This document shows, one piece after another, positions 53,410 to 61,976 of a DNA stretch of 64,000 nt. The notes beneath the pieces are model-generated. The model was given only the letters and a program-made list of their open reading frames with translations. It was not told the DNA's origin and did not search any database. Source of the DNA: Streptomyces echinoruber. Lineage in GTDB: Bacteria > Actinomycetota > Actinomycetes > Streptomycetales > Streptomycetaceae. Each line of letters begins with the position of its first letter. The first letter of the stretch is position 1. Both the position numbers and the translations under genes were made by a program. Location: the NCBI RefSeq assembly GCF_014651135.1, contig NZ_BMWH01000005.1, positions 124,001 through 188,000 on the forward strand. The letters run 5' to 3'.

Positions 53410-55496
53410 TCACACCGCCGCGGTGCGGCGCGGGGCCGGGCGTTCGAGGTGGGTGACGACGGTGGCGTAGAAGCGGCGGACGGCGTCGTCGACGCTGCGG
53501 ATGAAGCCCGTCTCGGCGTTGCCGCGGCCGCTGCCCATGCCCTTGAAGAGGGAGAGGCGGAAGCCGGTGATCGGGGCGCCGTCCTTCGGCAGGAGGTCGG
53601 CCGGCTCCGGGCGCAGCTTCTCCAGGGTGCCGCGCGGGCCGCCCGCGCCGCCCGCCGCCTGCTCGACCAGCGTCTCGATGTGCAGGTCGGCCGGGGCCTC
53701 GGCCAGGCGCCGCACCAGGCGCTTCGCCCAGGAGAGGGGATAGCCCTGCTCGGGCGCCGGGATCTCGAGGGAGGTGCGCAGCTTGCCGGTGCGCAGGTCG
53801 GCGGTGACCGCGAGGACGCCGGGCGTGCCCTCGATGCGCAGCTCGGCCTGGAGCCGGCCGTCCCGGCACAACTGGTCGGCGAGGCGGGCGCGGCGGGCCG
53901 CGGGGTCGCCGCCGCGCCGGGACCGCTGCACGGGCAGCACCTTCTGGCCGAGCTCACCGCCCAGGGTGAGGCAGACCTGGCGGATCAGCCGCTCCCAGCT
54001 CTCCACCACCTCCAGGGCCCGCGGGTCGCCCTGGCACAGCGTCTCGTCGTCGATGCCGTTGCGCACCGGCACCCAGGCGGCGCCCATGTTCTGGAAGCCG
54101 TGGCAGCCGGAGTTGTCGTGCTGCAGGTAGTGCAGCAGCTCCTGCAGCAGCCAGGCGTGCGCCGCGTTGCCGACGCCCTCGTGCCGGATCAGCATCTGCG
54201 CCTGGTGGGCGACCTCGGCCCAACTCAGGTGCCACAGCGCCACCTTGTGCTTGCGCCGCCCGTCGATGCGCACGTCGACGAGCGGGCTGCCCTCCAGGGC
54301 GACGTCGTTGGACAGCGTGATCACGGCCTCGTAGCCGCGCCGGGCCGCGATGTCCATGTACGCCTGCACCTGCTCGGTCCTGAGCGCGTTGCCGTTGGTC
54401 TTCGTCTCGACCAGCGCCGTCCACAGCTTGCCGGCGCGCTCCACGCGGATCACCCCGTCGGGGCGCCGCGGGGTGTCCCCGTGTGGCAGGGACACCTCGG
54501 TGAACGTCTCCATCCGGCCCGCCGGGGCGCCGAACGCGGCGGTGAGCCGCCGGCCGAACTCCGGCACCTGCGCCATCACCGACAGCAGCACCGACGTGGC
54601 CCGCATCTCCCGCTCGCGGTCGCTCTTGAGCGCCGAGACCGGGAAGAGGCGGGCCTGCCGCCACGACTCGTTCTCCGCCAGCGACTTCTTCGGCGCTTTC
54701 GGCAGCGTGACCTTCTTCTTGGCGGTACGGGGCCGGGCGGCCGCCTTCTGCCGCGGCCCGGCGTCCTCCTCCGGCCGCCGGGGGACGGTACGGCGCCCAG
54801 GGCCGCCGGCCGCCGGACGGGCCGGCCGACGGCCTGCTCGGCGACCTGCCCGGCGGGCGGTGCCGGAACCGGCGCCTCCTGCGGCTCCGCAGCCTCCTGC
54901 GGTTCCGCCGCGTCCTGCGGTTCGGTTCCGGCCTCGCCCGCGTCGTCGTCGATGTCGACGCCGAAGTCCGTCGCCAGCCCCGCGAGCCCGGTGTCGTACC
55001 CCTGCCCGACGGCCCGGAACTTCCACTCCCCCGCCCGCCGGTACAACTCGCCGAAGAGCAGCGCGCGGACCGGCCCGGCGTCGTCGACGGCGAACCGCAG
55101 CAGGTCCTCACCGGCTGCGTCGGCCAACCCGACCTGGACGTCCTCCAGTTCCCCGAAGGTGCCCTCGTACCGGCTCGCGGCGACGACGATCCGCTCGACG
55201 CCGTCCGGGATCGCGGTCAGGTCGAAGCCGATCCGGTCCTCGCTGCCCTGCGCGGTGGGCGTCTTGCCGAGGAGCTGCACGCTTCCGTCGGGCGCCACCG
55301 GGTTGTTGTAGAAGTAGAAGTCCGCGTCGCTGCGGACCTTGCCGTCGGCGCCCAGCAGCAGCACGGACACGTCCGCGTCGCCCTCGCCGGTCGGACTGGC
55401 CCAGCGCAGGCTCACGAGGACGGAACCGGTGTTCTCGCTCAACGCGGACAGGCCGACGTTGGCCCCCTTGACCATCTGGTGCACGAAACCCCCCAC
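53410..55496 (-). pseudogene. TerD-domain stress protein fused to a large C-terminal domain, with a one-base frameshift
   Basis: From GTG 55496, residues 1-190 are a TerD domain ([58 protein letters not shown]). A proline/alanine linker follows and then the frame breaks: the C-terminal domain ([20 protein letters not shown] through VDDAVRRFYATVVTHLERP, stop 53410) is in another frame. Adding one base to the run of five G at 54780-54784 joins the two frames exactly at the linker. Such TerD fusions are known in Streptomyces. Could be a true mutation, a sequencing error or phase variation. The C-terminal part has a nuclease-like [20 protein letters not shown] and [13 protein letters not shown]. 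Confidence 0.85.
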
Positions 55497-55532
55497 ACAA
55501 GACCAAAGCCCCCGGATGCAAGACCGGTCACT

Positions 55533-56912
55533 CTAGCGCCCGTCGGCCGCCGGCCGGGGTGCTCCGGCGAAAAATCCCTGCCCAGGACCGGTCTCCGCGC
55601 GGCGCAGGGCCGGGTGCCGCAGGGGCGTGGCGGGGGCGGCGGGACACAGGGCGCGGCCGATGTGGGTGTTGATGGCGGCGTCGATCGGGCTCGGTTCGAG
55701 GCCGGTGCCGTCGGCGTTGAGGCGCTGGTACTTCATCAGGTTCCAGGCGGCCGCGATCTGCCGCCTGCCGTCGGCGCTGGTCAGCGCGATCGTGCCGGCA
55801 CCGAAGACACCGCCCTCGTGACCCCAGAAGCGGCCGCAGGAACCGAAGTCAAAGGTGTAGATGCCGAGGCCGTAGTCGACGGTGACGCCGGGGCCGACGA
55901 CGACGGGAACCGTGCGCTGCATCTCGGCGAGGATGGCCGGGGCGAGGAGGCGGCCGGTGAGCAGGGCCCGGTAGAAGCGGTTGAGGTCGTCCGGGGTGGA
56001 GACGAGGGCGCCCGCCGTGTACGCCCAGGACATGTCGTAGACGCTGTAGTCGCGGGGCGGGTCGATCAGGCCGTACCAGGACTCGTACATCCGCGGGTGC
56101 GGGCCCTTGAGGTACGGGGTGCGCGGGAAGTACGTGTGGTGCAGGCCGGCGCGGGCGACAACGTGGCGGGTGAGGTAGGTCGCCGGGTCCTGGCCGGTGA
56201 CCTTGCGCAGGAGCAGGCCGGCGATGACGTAATTGGTGTTGGAGTAGTGGCCGGGCAGGGCGCCCGGTTCTCCCGTGGCGGGTTCCGCGAGGCCGAGGCG
56301 GACCAGTTCCTCCGGGCGGATGGAGCGGAAGCGCCCCTCGTCGATGCTGGCGGTGGAGTCCCGGGTGAGGGAGGGGAAGGCGGCGGCGATGTAGTCGGCC
56401 ATGCCGCTGGTGTGGTTCAGCAGCATGCGGACGGTGATCCGCCGGCCCCGCTCGCCGGGTATGAGGTCCGGCAGGTAGGTGGCGACGGGCGCGTCGAGGC
56501 GTATGCGGCCGCGCTCCACCTGCTGCAGGACGGCGACGGCGGTGAACGTCTTGGTGATGCTGCCGATGCGCTGGCCCATGCCGGGCCGCATCGGGCGCCC
56601 GGTGTCCACGTCGGCGACCCCGGAGGCGCCGCCCCAGTGCTCGGCGCCGTCGCGGACGGCGGACTGGATGCCGTACATGCCCGCCTGGTGCACGGCGTCG
56701 AGGGTGCCGGCGAGGGCGGGCCGGTCCAGGGACTCCGGCCGGGCCGCCGTCGACACGGGTGCCGCGGGAGCGGAGGTGGTGGTGGCGGCGGGTGCCGCCG
56801 GAGCGGAGGTGGCGGTGGTGGCGGGAGCGGCGGTGGCGGTAGCGGTGGTGACGGTGGTCAGCAGGAGCGTGACGCCCAGGACGGCGCCTCGTAAGCGACG
56901 GGTGATGCCCAC
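55533..56912 (-). CDS. Secreted serine hydrolase of the class C beta-lactamase/D-Ala-D-Ala carboxypeptidase fold
   Basis: 459 residues from GTG 56912 (GGGGAGAAA upstream). Signal peptide: ITRRLRGAVLGVTLLLTTVT. Catalytic S-x-x-K in IGSITKTFTAV; Y-x-N in HYSNTNYVIAG; and HEGGVFGAG in place of K-T-G. An APAAPATTTSAPAAP stutter follows the signal peptide. Acts outside the membrane on peptidoglycan-like or unknown amide/ester substrates. Divergent from the broken hydrolase at 57163. Confidence 0.9.
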   Translation of the reverse strand: MGITRRLRGAVLGVTLLLTTVTTATATAAPATTATSAPAAPAATTTSAPAAPVSTAARPESLDRPALAGTLDAVHQAGMYGIQSAVRDGAEHWGGASGVADVDTGRPMRPGMGQRIGSITKTFTAVAVLQQVERGRIRLDAPVATYLPDLIPGERGRRITVRMLLNHTSGMADYIAAAFPSLTRDSTASIDEGRFRSIRPEELVRLGLAEPATGEPGALPGHYSNTNYVIAGLLLRKVTGQDPATYLTRHVVARAGLHHTYFPRTPYLKGPHPRMYESWYGLIDPPRDYSVYDMSWAYTAGALVSTPDDLNRFYRALLTGRLLAPAILAEMQRTVPVVVGPGVTVDYGLGIYTFDFGSCGRFWGHEGGVFGAGTIALTSADGRRQIAAAWNLMKYQRLNADGTGLEPSPIDAAINTHIGRALCPAAPATPLRHPALRRAETGPGQGFFAGAPRPAADGR

Positions 56913-57162
56913 GGTGTGTTTCTCCCCTGGCGGTGCGGGCGTTGGCGTGGTTGACGGATGGGTCAGATGGGTCAGAGAGATCGTTTCGGACCGCGGGCGG
57001 CTCGCACATCCTTCCAGCGGATGATCACACAGCAATCGCACAGGGAGGCACGGAAAGGATCGAGCCATCGGAAAGAGCCCGAATCACCCTGTTCAGGGGC
57101 GGTGAAAGTCGGGTGCGAGGTGTTCCGTCCACGCCCATGATGCTGATCGTGACTGTGTACTC

Positions 57163-57600
57163 GTGACTGTGTACGCCGGCGCTCCCGCCCGGCTGGGTGA
57201 AAGTCGTCTGCCCGACGGGCGGTTGCCGGGCTGGGCCGAGTGGGGGCCGCCGGACGGGGTTCCCGTTCTGCTGTGTCCGGGCGCGGCCACGAGCCGGTGG
57301 CTCGGTTCCGGCGCGGACGTCGTCGAGGCGCTCGGCGTGCGCCTGGCCTCCGTGGACCGCCCGGGACTCGGCGCCTCAACGCCCGCGCCCGGACGGGACT
57401 TCTCCGACTTCGCCGACGACATGCGCCGGCTCTGCGCGATACGGGGGCTGGGAGATGCGGGGGCTGGGACTGGGGCGCCCGGCTGTCGTCGGAAACTCAC
57501 AGGGCGCGCCGTTCGCCCTCGCCTGCGCCGCGGTGGGGATCGCCCCGGCCCCAACCCGCCACGCCCGCGCGACCGCGGCGGTGCTGCCGGGGACCCTCTG
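57163..57600 (+). pseudogene. Alpha/beta hydrolase broken by a 16-bp duplication
   Basis: GTG 57163 opens WAEWGPPDGVPVLLCPGAAT, then VRLASVDRPGLGASTPAPGR, the early strands of an alpha/beta hydrolase. At 57442-57469 the 12-mer cgggggctggga occurs twice, 16 bp apart, which shifts the frame; in the new frame the nucleophile elbow VVGNSQGAPFALACAAV appears and is soon followed by a stop at 57599. The C-terminal half is missing. So it is both frameshifted and truncated. Confidence 0.8.
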
Positions 57601-57659
57601 ATCGGCTCCGGCCGCGGCGCCGATTGCCCGATGCGCTCATCACCCACCTGATGGCGCTG

Positions 57660-58118
57660 TCACCGCCCGTCCGCCCGAGCGGCCCTGAGCGCGGCCCGGG
57701 TGAGGACGGTGTCGAGATGCCGGGCCCGCCAGACGATCAGCAGCCACGCGGAGGGCAGTTGCAGCGTGAGAAGGGCGAAGGACGCCATCGCGAACGCGGA
57801 GTCGGCCGGAGCCTCATCGCCGTACGCCCACGACTCCAGGCCCGCGCAGACCAACAGGACGACCAGATAGGCGGAGCCGTCGATCAGCGGCACCCGCCAC
57901 ACGGGCAGCGGGCCGGTCAGGCGGCGCGTCAGCGTCAGAACGGTGGCCGCCGCCCCCACGAAGACCGCACTCCAGGGATTCCCCGCCCACACCGACACCC
58001 ACAGACCGAAGTCACCGAAGGGGGCCTGCCAGGCGAGGTCGACCGCGGCTCCGGTCAGGAAGGACAGCACGGTGACGGTGAGCGCGTAGGAGACGGCACT
58101 GCGCCAGGTGACGGTCAT
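57660..58118 (-). CDS. Small integral membrane protein
   Basis: 152 residues; ATG 58118 with GAGGGGGGG upstream. Four predicted helices: SAVSYALTVTVLSFLTGAAV, NPWSAVFVGAAATVLTL, SAYLVVLLVCAGLES and FALLTLQLPSAWLLIVW. No motif recognised. It overlaps nothing and is separated from decayed neighbours. Confidence 0.75.
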   Translation of the reverse strand: MTVTWRSAVSYALTVTVLSFLTGAAVDLAWQAPFGDFGLWVSVWAGNPWSAVFVGAAATVLTLTRRLTGPLPVWRVPLIDGSAYLVVLLVCAGLESWAYGDEAPADSAFAMASFALLTLQLPSAWLLIVWRARHLDTVLTRAALRAARADGR

Positions 58119-58481
58119 GCGGTGTTCCCCCCCTCGTCGGCGGTGGGTCGCCGTCCGGTGGCCCACCATGGACGGCATTGTCCTCCCGGCCCACCGGGGC
58201 CGAACTCGGGGGGTGGCGGCCGGCGCCCGCACCCCGTCGGTCACGGCGGCCGACCGGGCGGTGGCCGTCACCCCATCACAGAAGAAGACCGCCGTCATCC
58301 GCTTGTCCTCCGGCGTCGTGCCGCAGCAACCGACCGCGCTGTGTACGAGGTTGGCGTGGTGCAGCAGCAACCGGTTGGCCTGGCCGGGGACCTGGTGGGG
58401 GACGCGGACGTCCTCCTCGAAGGCGTCCGGGGCCGCGTAGCGGGTGCCGAGGGCCTCGACGGGATTGATGTGCGGGGCCGG

Positions 58482-58658
58482 TTCGCGCTCTCACTTCTGT
58501 GTGAGGAAAGCGACGATCTCCCCGCGGTCACTGACGAACGTGTCCCGGTTCCGCCATGTCGACTCCGGCCCGCAGGACGGCACCCTCACTCGGGGACCGC
58601 GGGTGTTCCACCGCTCCCCCGTCACGAAGCGCTGCTCATGCGCACCGAGCGCAGGAAG
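58482..58658 (-). pseudogene. N-terminal piece of a DUF1348 (NTF2-like) gene with TGG-to-TGA change
   Basis: RWNTRGPRVRVPSCGPESTW followed by RNRDTFVSDRGEIVAFLTQK matches the start of DUF1348 proteins (W-N-T-R, W-R-N-R-D-T-F-V, F-L-T-x-K-W). The expected Trp after Lys is TGA (58491-58493), and after E-R-E the similarity ends. The rest of 58119-58480 gives an open but unrecognised sequence on the minus strand. See also the C-terminal piece at 61545-61754. Confidence 0.65.
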
Positions 58659-58770
58659 GCGTCGGGAGAGTCCGCGGAAACACATTGAGCCGAAACGGTC
58701 TGGTTTCCTGCCTGGTCGTGTAGCGGACGTGGCGGGCAGGGAAGTACCCGCGCACGATGTGGGGCCGACC

Positions 58771-59052
58771 TCAGCCACGGTCGTCCTTCAGCCGCGCCAG
58801 TTCGGCCCTCCAGCGCTGGATGTGCGCGATGAGTTGCTCCCGGTCGTAAGGAGGGACGGCCCGCTTGGTGTTCCGCAGCTCCATCACCTTCTGCCACCAC
58901 TGCTCGCGCTCCTCAGGGCCGGCAGCGTTGTCCGAGAGGTAGACCTAACGGCCGGTCAGCTGGGCGGCCGTCTCGGCGAACGTGTCGTACACCATTGCTG
59001 TCGGTACGTTGGCGTACCGATCGGCGGCGTTGGCGGAGTCGGGGCTCGGCAT
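58771..59052 (-). pseudogene. Small gene (94 codons) interrupted by an in-frame TAG
   Basis: ATG 59052 has AAGGAGAG upstream. The first 35 residues read MPSPDSANAADRYANVPTAM, then VYDTFAETAAQLTGR; TAG is at 58945-58947; the same frame continues VYLSDNAAGPEEREQWWQKV, then MELRNTKRAVPPYDREQLIA and so on to TGA at 58771. Composition and helix pattern are continuous across the stop, and TAG is one C-to-T change from CAG (Gln). Product unknown; helical, charged. Confidence 0.75.
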
Positions 59053-59522
59053 GAACTCTCCTTGTTCACATGGTTGGTTCCGCAGGTGGCTGCCTGCGGA
59101 ACCGGCTTCCTGATCATTCTGGTGGCGGCTGGCCGGCGCGGAGCGCCTTTTACGGGGCAGCCTGTGCACCGAGCAGGTCGGTGCGCTCAACGGGAGGCAC
59201 CTCTGCCCCAGGGCGTAATGGTCGGCAACGGCGCGGCCACGATCGACCGTCTACACCTGTAACCAGCGCTTTTGCCCTCAGTCGATGACCAGTTGCGGAC
59301 GCTTGGCCGGCGTCGTCGCCTCCCGAGTGTCTGCGGCGCCCCCCGAAGCCGTGGACCCCCAAGGAACGCCGGCATCCTCGGCGCCGCCCGAACTGCTGTC
59401 GAAACGCCGCTCCTTACCGCGTACGAAGCCGCCCCGGTGGGCCGCACGCGGCGGCCGCGCAGTGAGCGATCATCACAAGGCCCGGGAGTGGGCACGGCCC
59501 CGCGGAAGAGAGCAGGTATGAC
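59053..59522. other. 470-bp stretch without a supported gene
   Basis: No coding sequence with convincing start and composition on either strand. The Nudix promoter should lie at its right end; GAGAGCAGG is the likely ribosome binding site at about 59509-59517. Confidence 0.45.
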
Positions 59523-60053
59523 ATGCGATGGACCGTTCACGATGAGCGCACGCTGTACGACACCCCCTGGGTGCGGCTGCGGTCGCTGGACGTGGAGCAG
59601 CCGGACGGCACCCGCACCGACTACCACGTGGTGCGGCTGCGGGACCTCGCCGTGGCGGCGGCGGTGGACGAGCGGGAGCACGTGCTGATGATGTGGCGCC
59701 ACCGCTTCGTCACCGACACCTGGGCGTGGGAGTTGCCCATGGGCCTGGTCGAGGACGGTGAGGCGCCCGCGAGCGCGGCCGCCCGGGAGCTGGAGGAGGA
59801 GACGGGGTGGCGCCCGGGGGCGATGCGGGAGCTGATCCACGCGCAGCCGGCCGCGGGGATCACCGACTCCCGACACTTCGTCTTCCGCGCGGACGGGGCG
59901 CGGCGCGTGGGCGAGCCGACGGAGCGCAACGAGTCGGACCGCCTGGAGTGGATCCCGCTGAGCAGCGTCCGCGGCATGATCGCCAGGCGGGAGATCGTCA
60001 GCAGCGCGACCCTCGTGGGCGTGATGGCGCTCCTGCTCGACTTGGAGGCCTGA
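59523..60053 (+). CDS. Nudix hydrolase (ADP-ribose pyrophosphatase type)
   Basis: 176 residues. Nudix box GLVEDGEAPASAAARELEEE-TGW (G-x5-E-x7-REUXEEXGU) starts near residue 75. The preceding VLMMWRHRFVTDTWAWELPM is typical of ADP-sugar/NUDT5-like enzymes. It hydrolyses a nucleoside diphosphate linked to another moiety. Intact in an otherwise decayed neighbourhood. Confidence 0.93.
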   Translation: MRWTVHDERTLYDTPWVRLRSLDVEQPDGTRTDYHVVRLRDLAVAAAVDEREHVLMMWRHRFVTDTWAWELPMGLVEDGEAPASAAARELEEETGWRPGAMRELIHAQPAAGITDSRHFVFRADGARRVGEPTERNESDRLEWIPLSSVRGMIARREIVSSATLVGVMALLLDLEA

Positions 60054-60101
60054 AGCCTGAGGCCTGAGGCCGGGAACCGGGCCGCCGGCTCCCGGGAGCT
60101 G

Positions 60102-60656
60102 TCAGCCCTGCGGCGGGCTGAAGTGGTCGATGTCGGCCAGGATCTTCCGCTTCAGTTCGAGCGCGGCGGTGATGTCCTTGCGGGTGAACCGCGTCGGGTC
60201 CTGCGCGTACATCGCGCGTCCCCGTTCGGAGACGAACCGGTCCTGCGGGATCCGGTCGGCGTCGTCGGGCAGGAACTTGGCGACCTCCTCCAGCGCGGCG
60301 ATCGCGTACGCCGTGGCCGGGCGGACCTGCCGGTGTTCGGCGGGCGGCGTGCTCAGCAGCTGCCGCCCGGCCTCGGCCGACACCCGGTCGCTGATCCACA
60401 AGAACTCGCCCGGGTCGATGATCCGCGAGGGTTCGGGACCGCCGAAGGCGGGGGGCGCGGGCGGCCGGTCCTCGGAGAGGGTGAACTCGAACGAGCGCGT
60501 ACGACCGCACTGCGCGCAGGCGCCCTCGTACACGCTGACCAGCACCCCGGTCCGGTTCTCCAGGCGGTGCTGCCGCTCGAACTTTGCCGCGCCGCAGGCG
60601 CAGGCACGGAGATCCATGTAGGTGTGCGCTTCCTGCGCCGAACGTGCGACCAACAC
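60102..60656 (-). CDS. Conserved hypothetical protein with N-terminal zinc-ribbon-like Cys pairs
   Basis: 184 residues from GTG 60656; ATG 60617 has a better AGGAAG site and would give 171. DLRACACGAAKFERQHRLEN and EGACAQCGRTRSFEFTL supply C-x-C and C-x-x-C pairs; GGPEPSRIIDPGEFLWISDR, AIAALEEVAKFLPDDADRIP and RFTRKDITAALELKRKILAD follow. The pattern is common in Streptomyces, function unknown. Confidence 0.8.
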   Translation of the reverse strand: MLVARSAQEAHTYMDLRACACGAAKFERQHRLENRTGVLVSVYEGACAQCGRTRSFEFTLSEDRPPAPPAFGGPEPSRIIDPGEFLWISDRVSAEAGRQLLSTPPAEHRQVRPATAYAIAALEEVAKFLPDDADRIPQDRFVSERGRAMYAQDPTRFTRKDITAALELKRKILADIDHFSPPQG

Positions 60657-60865
60657 GTCATGATCTTAAGGAATCGAGACGACGCACCGGGGAACGCCAG
60701 TGGGCCCCGGCATCGGCGAGCGTCGGCTGCCCGCCGAGATCAGCCCGGCCGGCGGATCCGCACCGGTCACGGTGCACCGGTCACGGTCAAGGTCCCGGGC
60801 TCCCCACTGATCGCCACGGGCGTCCCGCCCGAGATTCTCCCGGAGTCAATCGGCAGGCGCCCACC

Positions 60866-61261
60866 GTGCGCGAGGCGATCAAGGTCCTCGCCGAACACCT
60901 CGCCACAGCGGGCACGCCCGAAGCCACCACGGCCCGCGACCGGCCTCTCCCCCGGTCCGAGTCCGCGGGCACCTCCGCAGCCCAGGTACTGGCCGACCGC
61001 TCCGCGCAAGACGGCGACGCTACCGTCGCCCGGCTCACGGCCGCCGCCGCGGCACCGGATCCGATCGAGCGCGCCAAGACCGCAGCCGCCAAGGAAGTCG
61101 CCCACGCCCTCCAAGCGGCCCAGACCGCCAAGCGGCAGCCGAACGACATCAACGGCCTTATCCAGCAGGCAGTTCAGGAAGCCGAGCGCCGTGTCGGCCT
61201 GACACCCCAGCAGCGGCAAACCGAACAGGCCACCCGCCGACAGCACGCCGCACGACAGTAA
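60866..61261 (+). CDS. Ala/Gln-rich helical protein, probable 3' remnant of a larger mobile-element gene
   Basis: 131 residues from GTG 60866 if that is the start; no strong ribosome binding site. TVREAIKVLAEHLATAGTPE, AAQVLADRSAQDGDATVARL, ERAKTAAAKEVAHALQAAQT and QQRQTEQATRRQHAARQ read as long charged helices, like the tail of mobilisation or relaxase-like proteins. No upstream domain is seen. The assignment is a guess from composition. Confidence 0.4.
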   Translation: MREAIKVLAEHLATAGTPEATTARDRPLPRSESAGTSAAQVLADRSAQDGDATVARLTAAAAAPDPIERAKTAAAKEVAHALQAAQTAKRQPNDINGLIQQAVQEAERRVGLTPQQRQTEQATRRQHAARQ

Positions 61262-61544
61262 ACCCGCCCCTCCCAGGTGCCGCCGCCCGGGCCGGAAACC
61301 ACCGGGCCGGAAGGGTCCTCCCGCCGCGGAGCCTCGATCCAGCCCGGCCCGGCAGCCTCCCGCGCCCGCTCCACCGACGACCTCGCTTCGGGAAGGCCGT
61401 CACCGGCCGGTGAGCGGCCGGCGGGCGATCGGTGACCGACCGTGGATGATCGGTGGGTGATCGGTGGGCGATCGTCCACGGCCGTGCCGGGGCGGGCGGC
61501 GCGCGCTGTGCCGAACGGTCCGGACGGCGTGGGGGCGGCGGCTG
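61262..61544. other. 283-bp stretch with no supported gene
   Basis: Nothing convincing on either strand. Near 61420-61470 there are several cgatcggtg/gatcggtggg stutters. Confidence 0.4.
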
Positions 61545-61754
61545 CTACCGGAGCGGGATGTCGACCCCGTGATCGTCCGCGGGCCGGGGACCGCGGATAC
61601 GCTTGTCGGCGTCGCTGATGGCGATGTCGTTGATGCTCGCCTCGCGGCGCCGCATGAGGCCGCGCTCGTCGAACTCCCACAGTTCGTTGCCGTAGCCGCG
61701 CCACCACCGGCCCGCCGCGCCGCGCCGCCAGCGCGGCCACCTGAACCGGGCGCC
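61545..61754 (-). pseudogene. C-terminal piece of a DUF1348 (NTF2-like) gene
   Basis: [20 protein letters not shown], then [20 protein letters not shown] to a stop at 61545 is the conserved end of DUF1348 proteins. Upstream sequence on the minus strand does not continue into the N-terminal half; that half occurs at 58482-58658, about 3 kb further downstream on the same strand, which is the wrong order for a simple insertion. Confidence 0.7.
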
Positions 61755-61976
61755 AGCCGCTCGATCGGAGCAGAGCTCGATCCGCTGGCCAGGCACGGGC
61801 CGGTGCGCACCCGGGCCGCCGCATCGGTGACAACAACGAACTCCCGGGCCTCGCCATGTGGCTGGGAAGCACAGCCAACCACCCCGACCGGGGACGGCCG
61901 ACACGAGACACTGATGTCCAGGTAACTGGCGCGCATGACCCCAGCAGCCGTCCCGCCCGTGGTCCGCACCGCAAGG

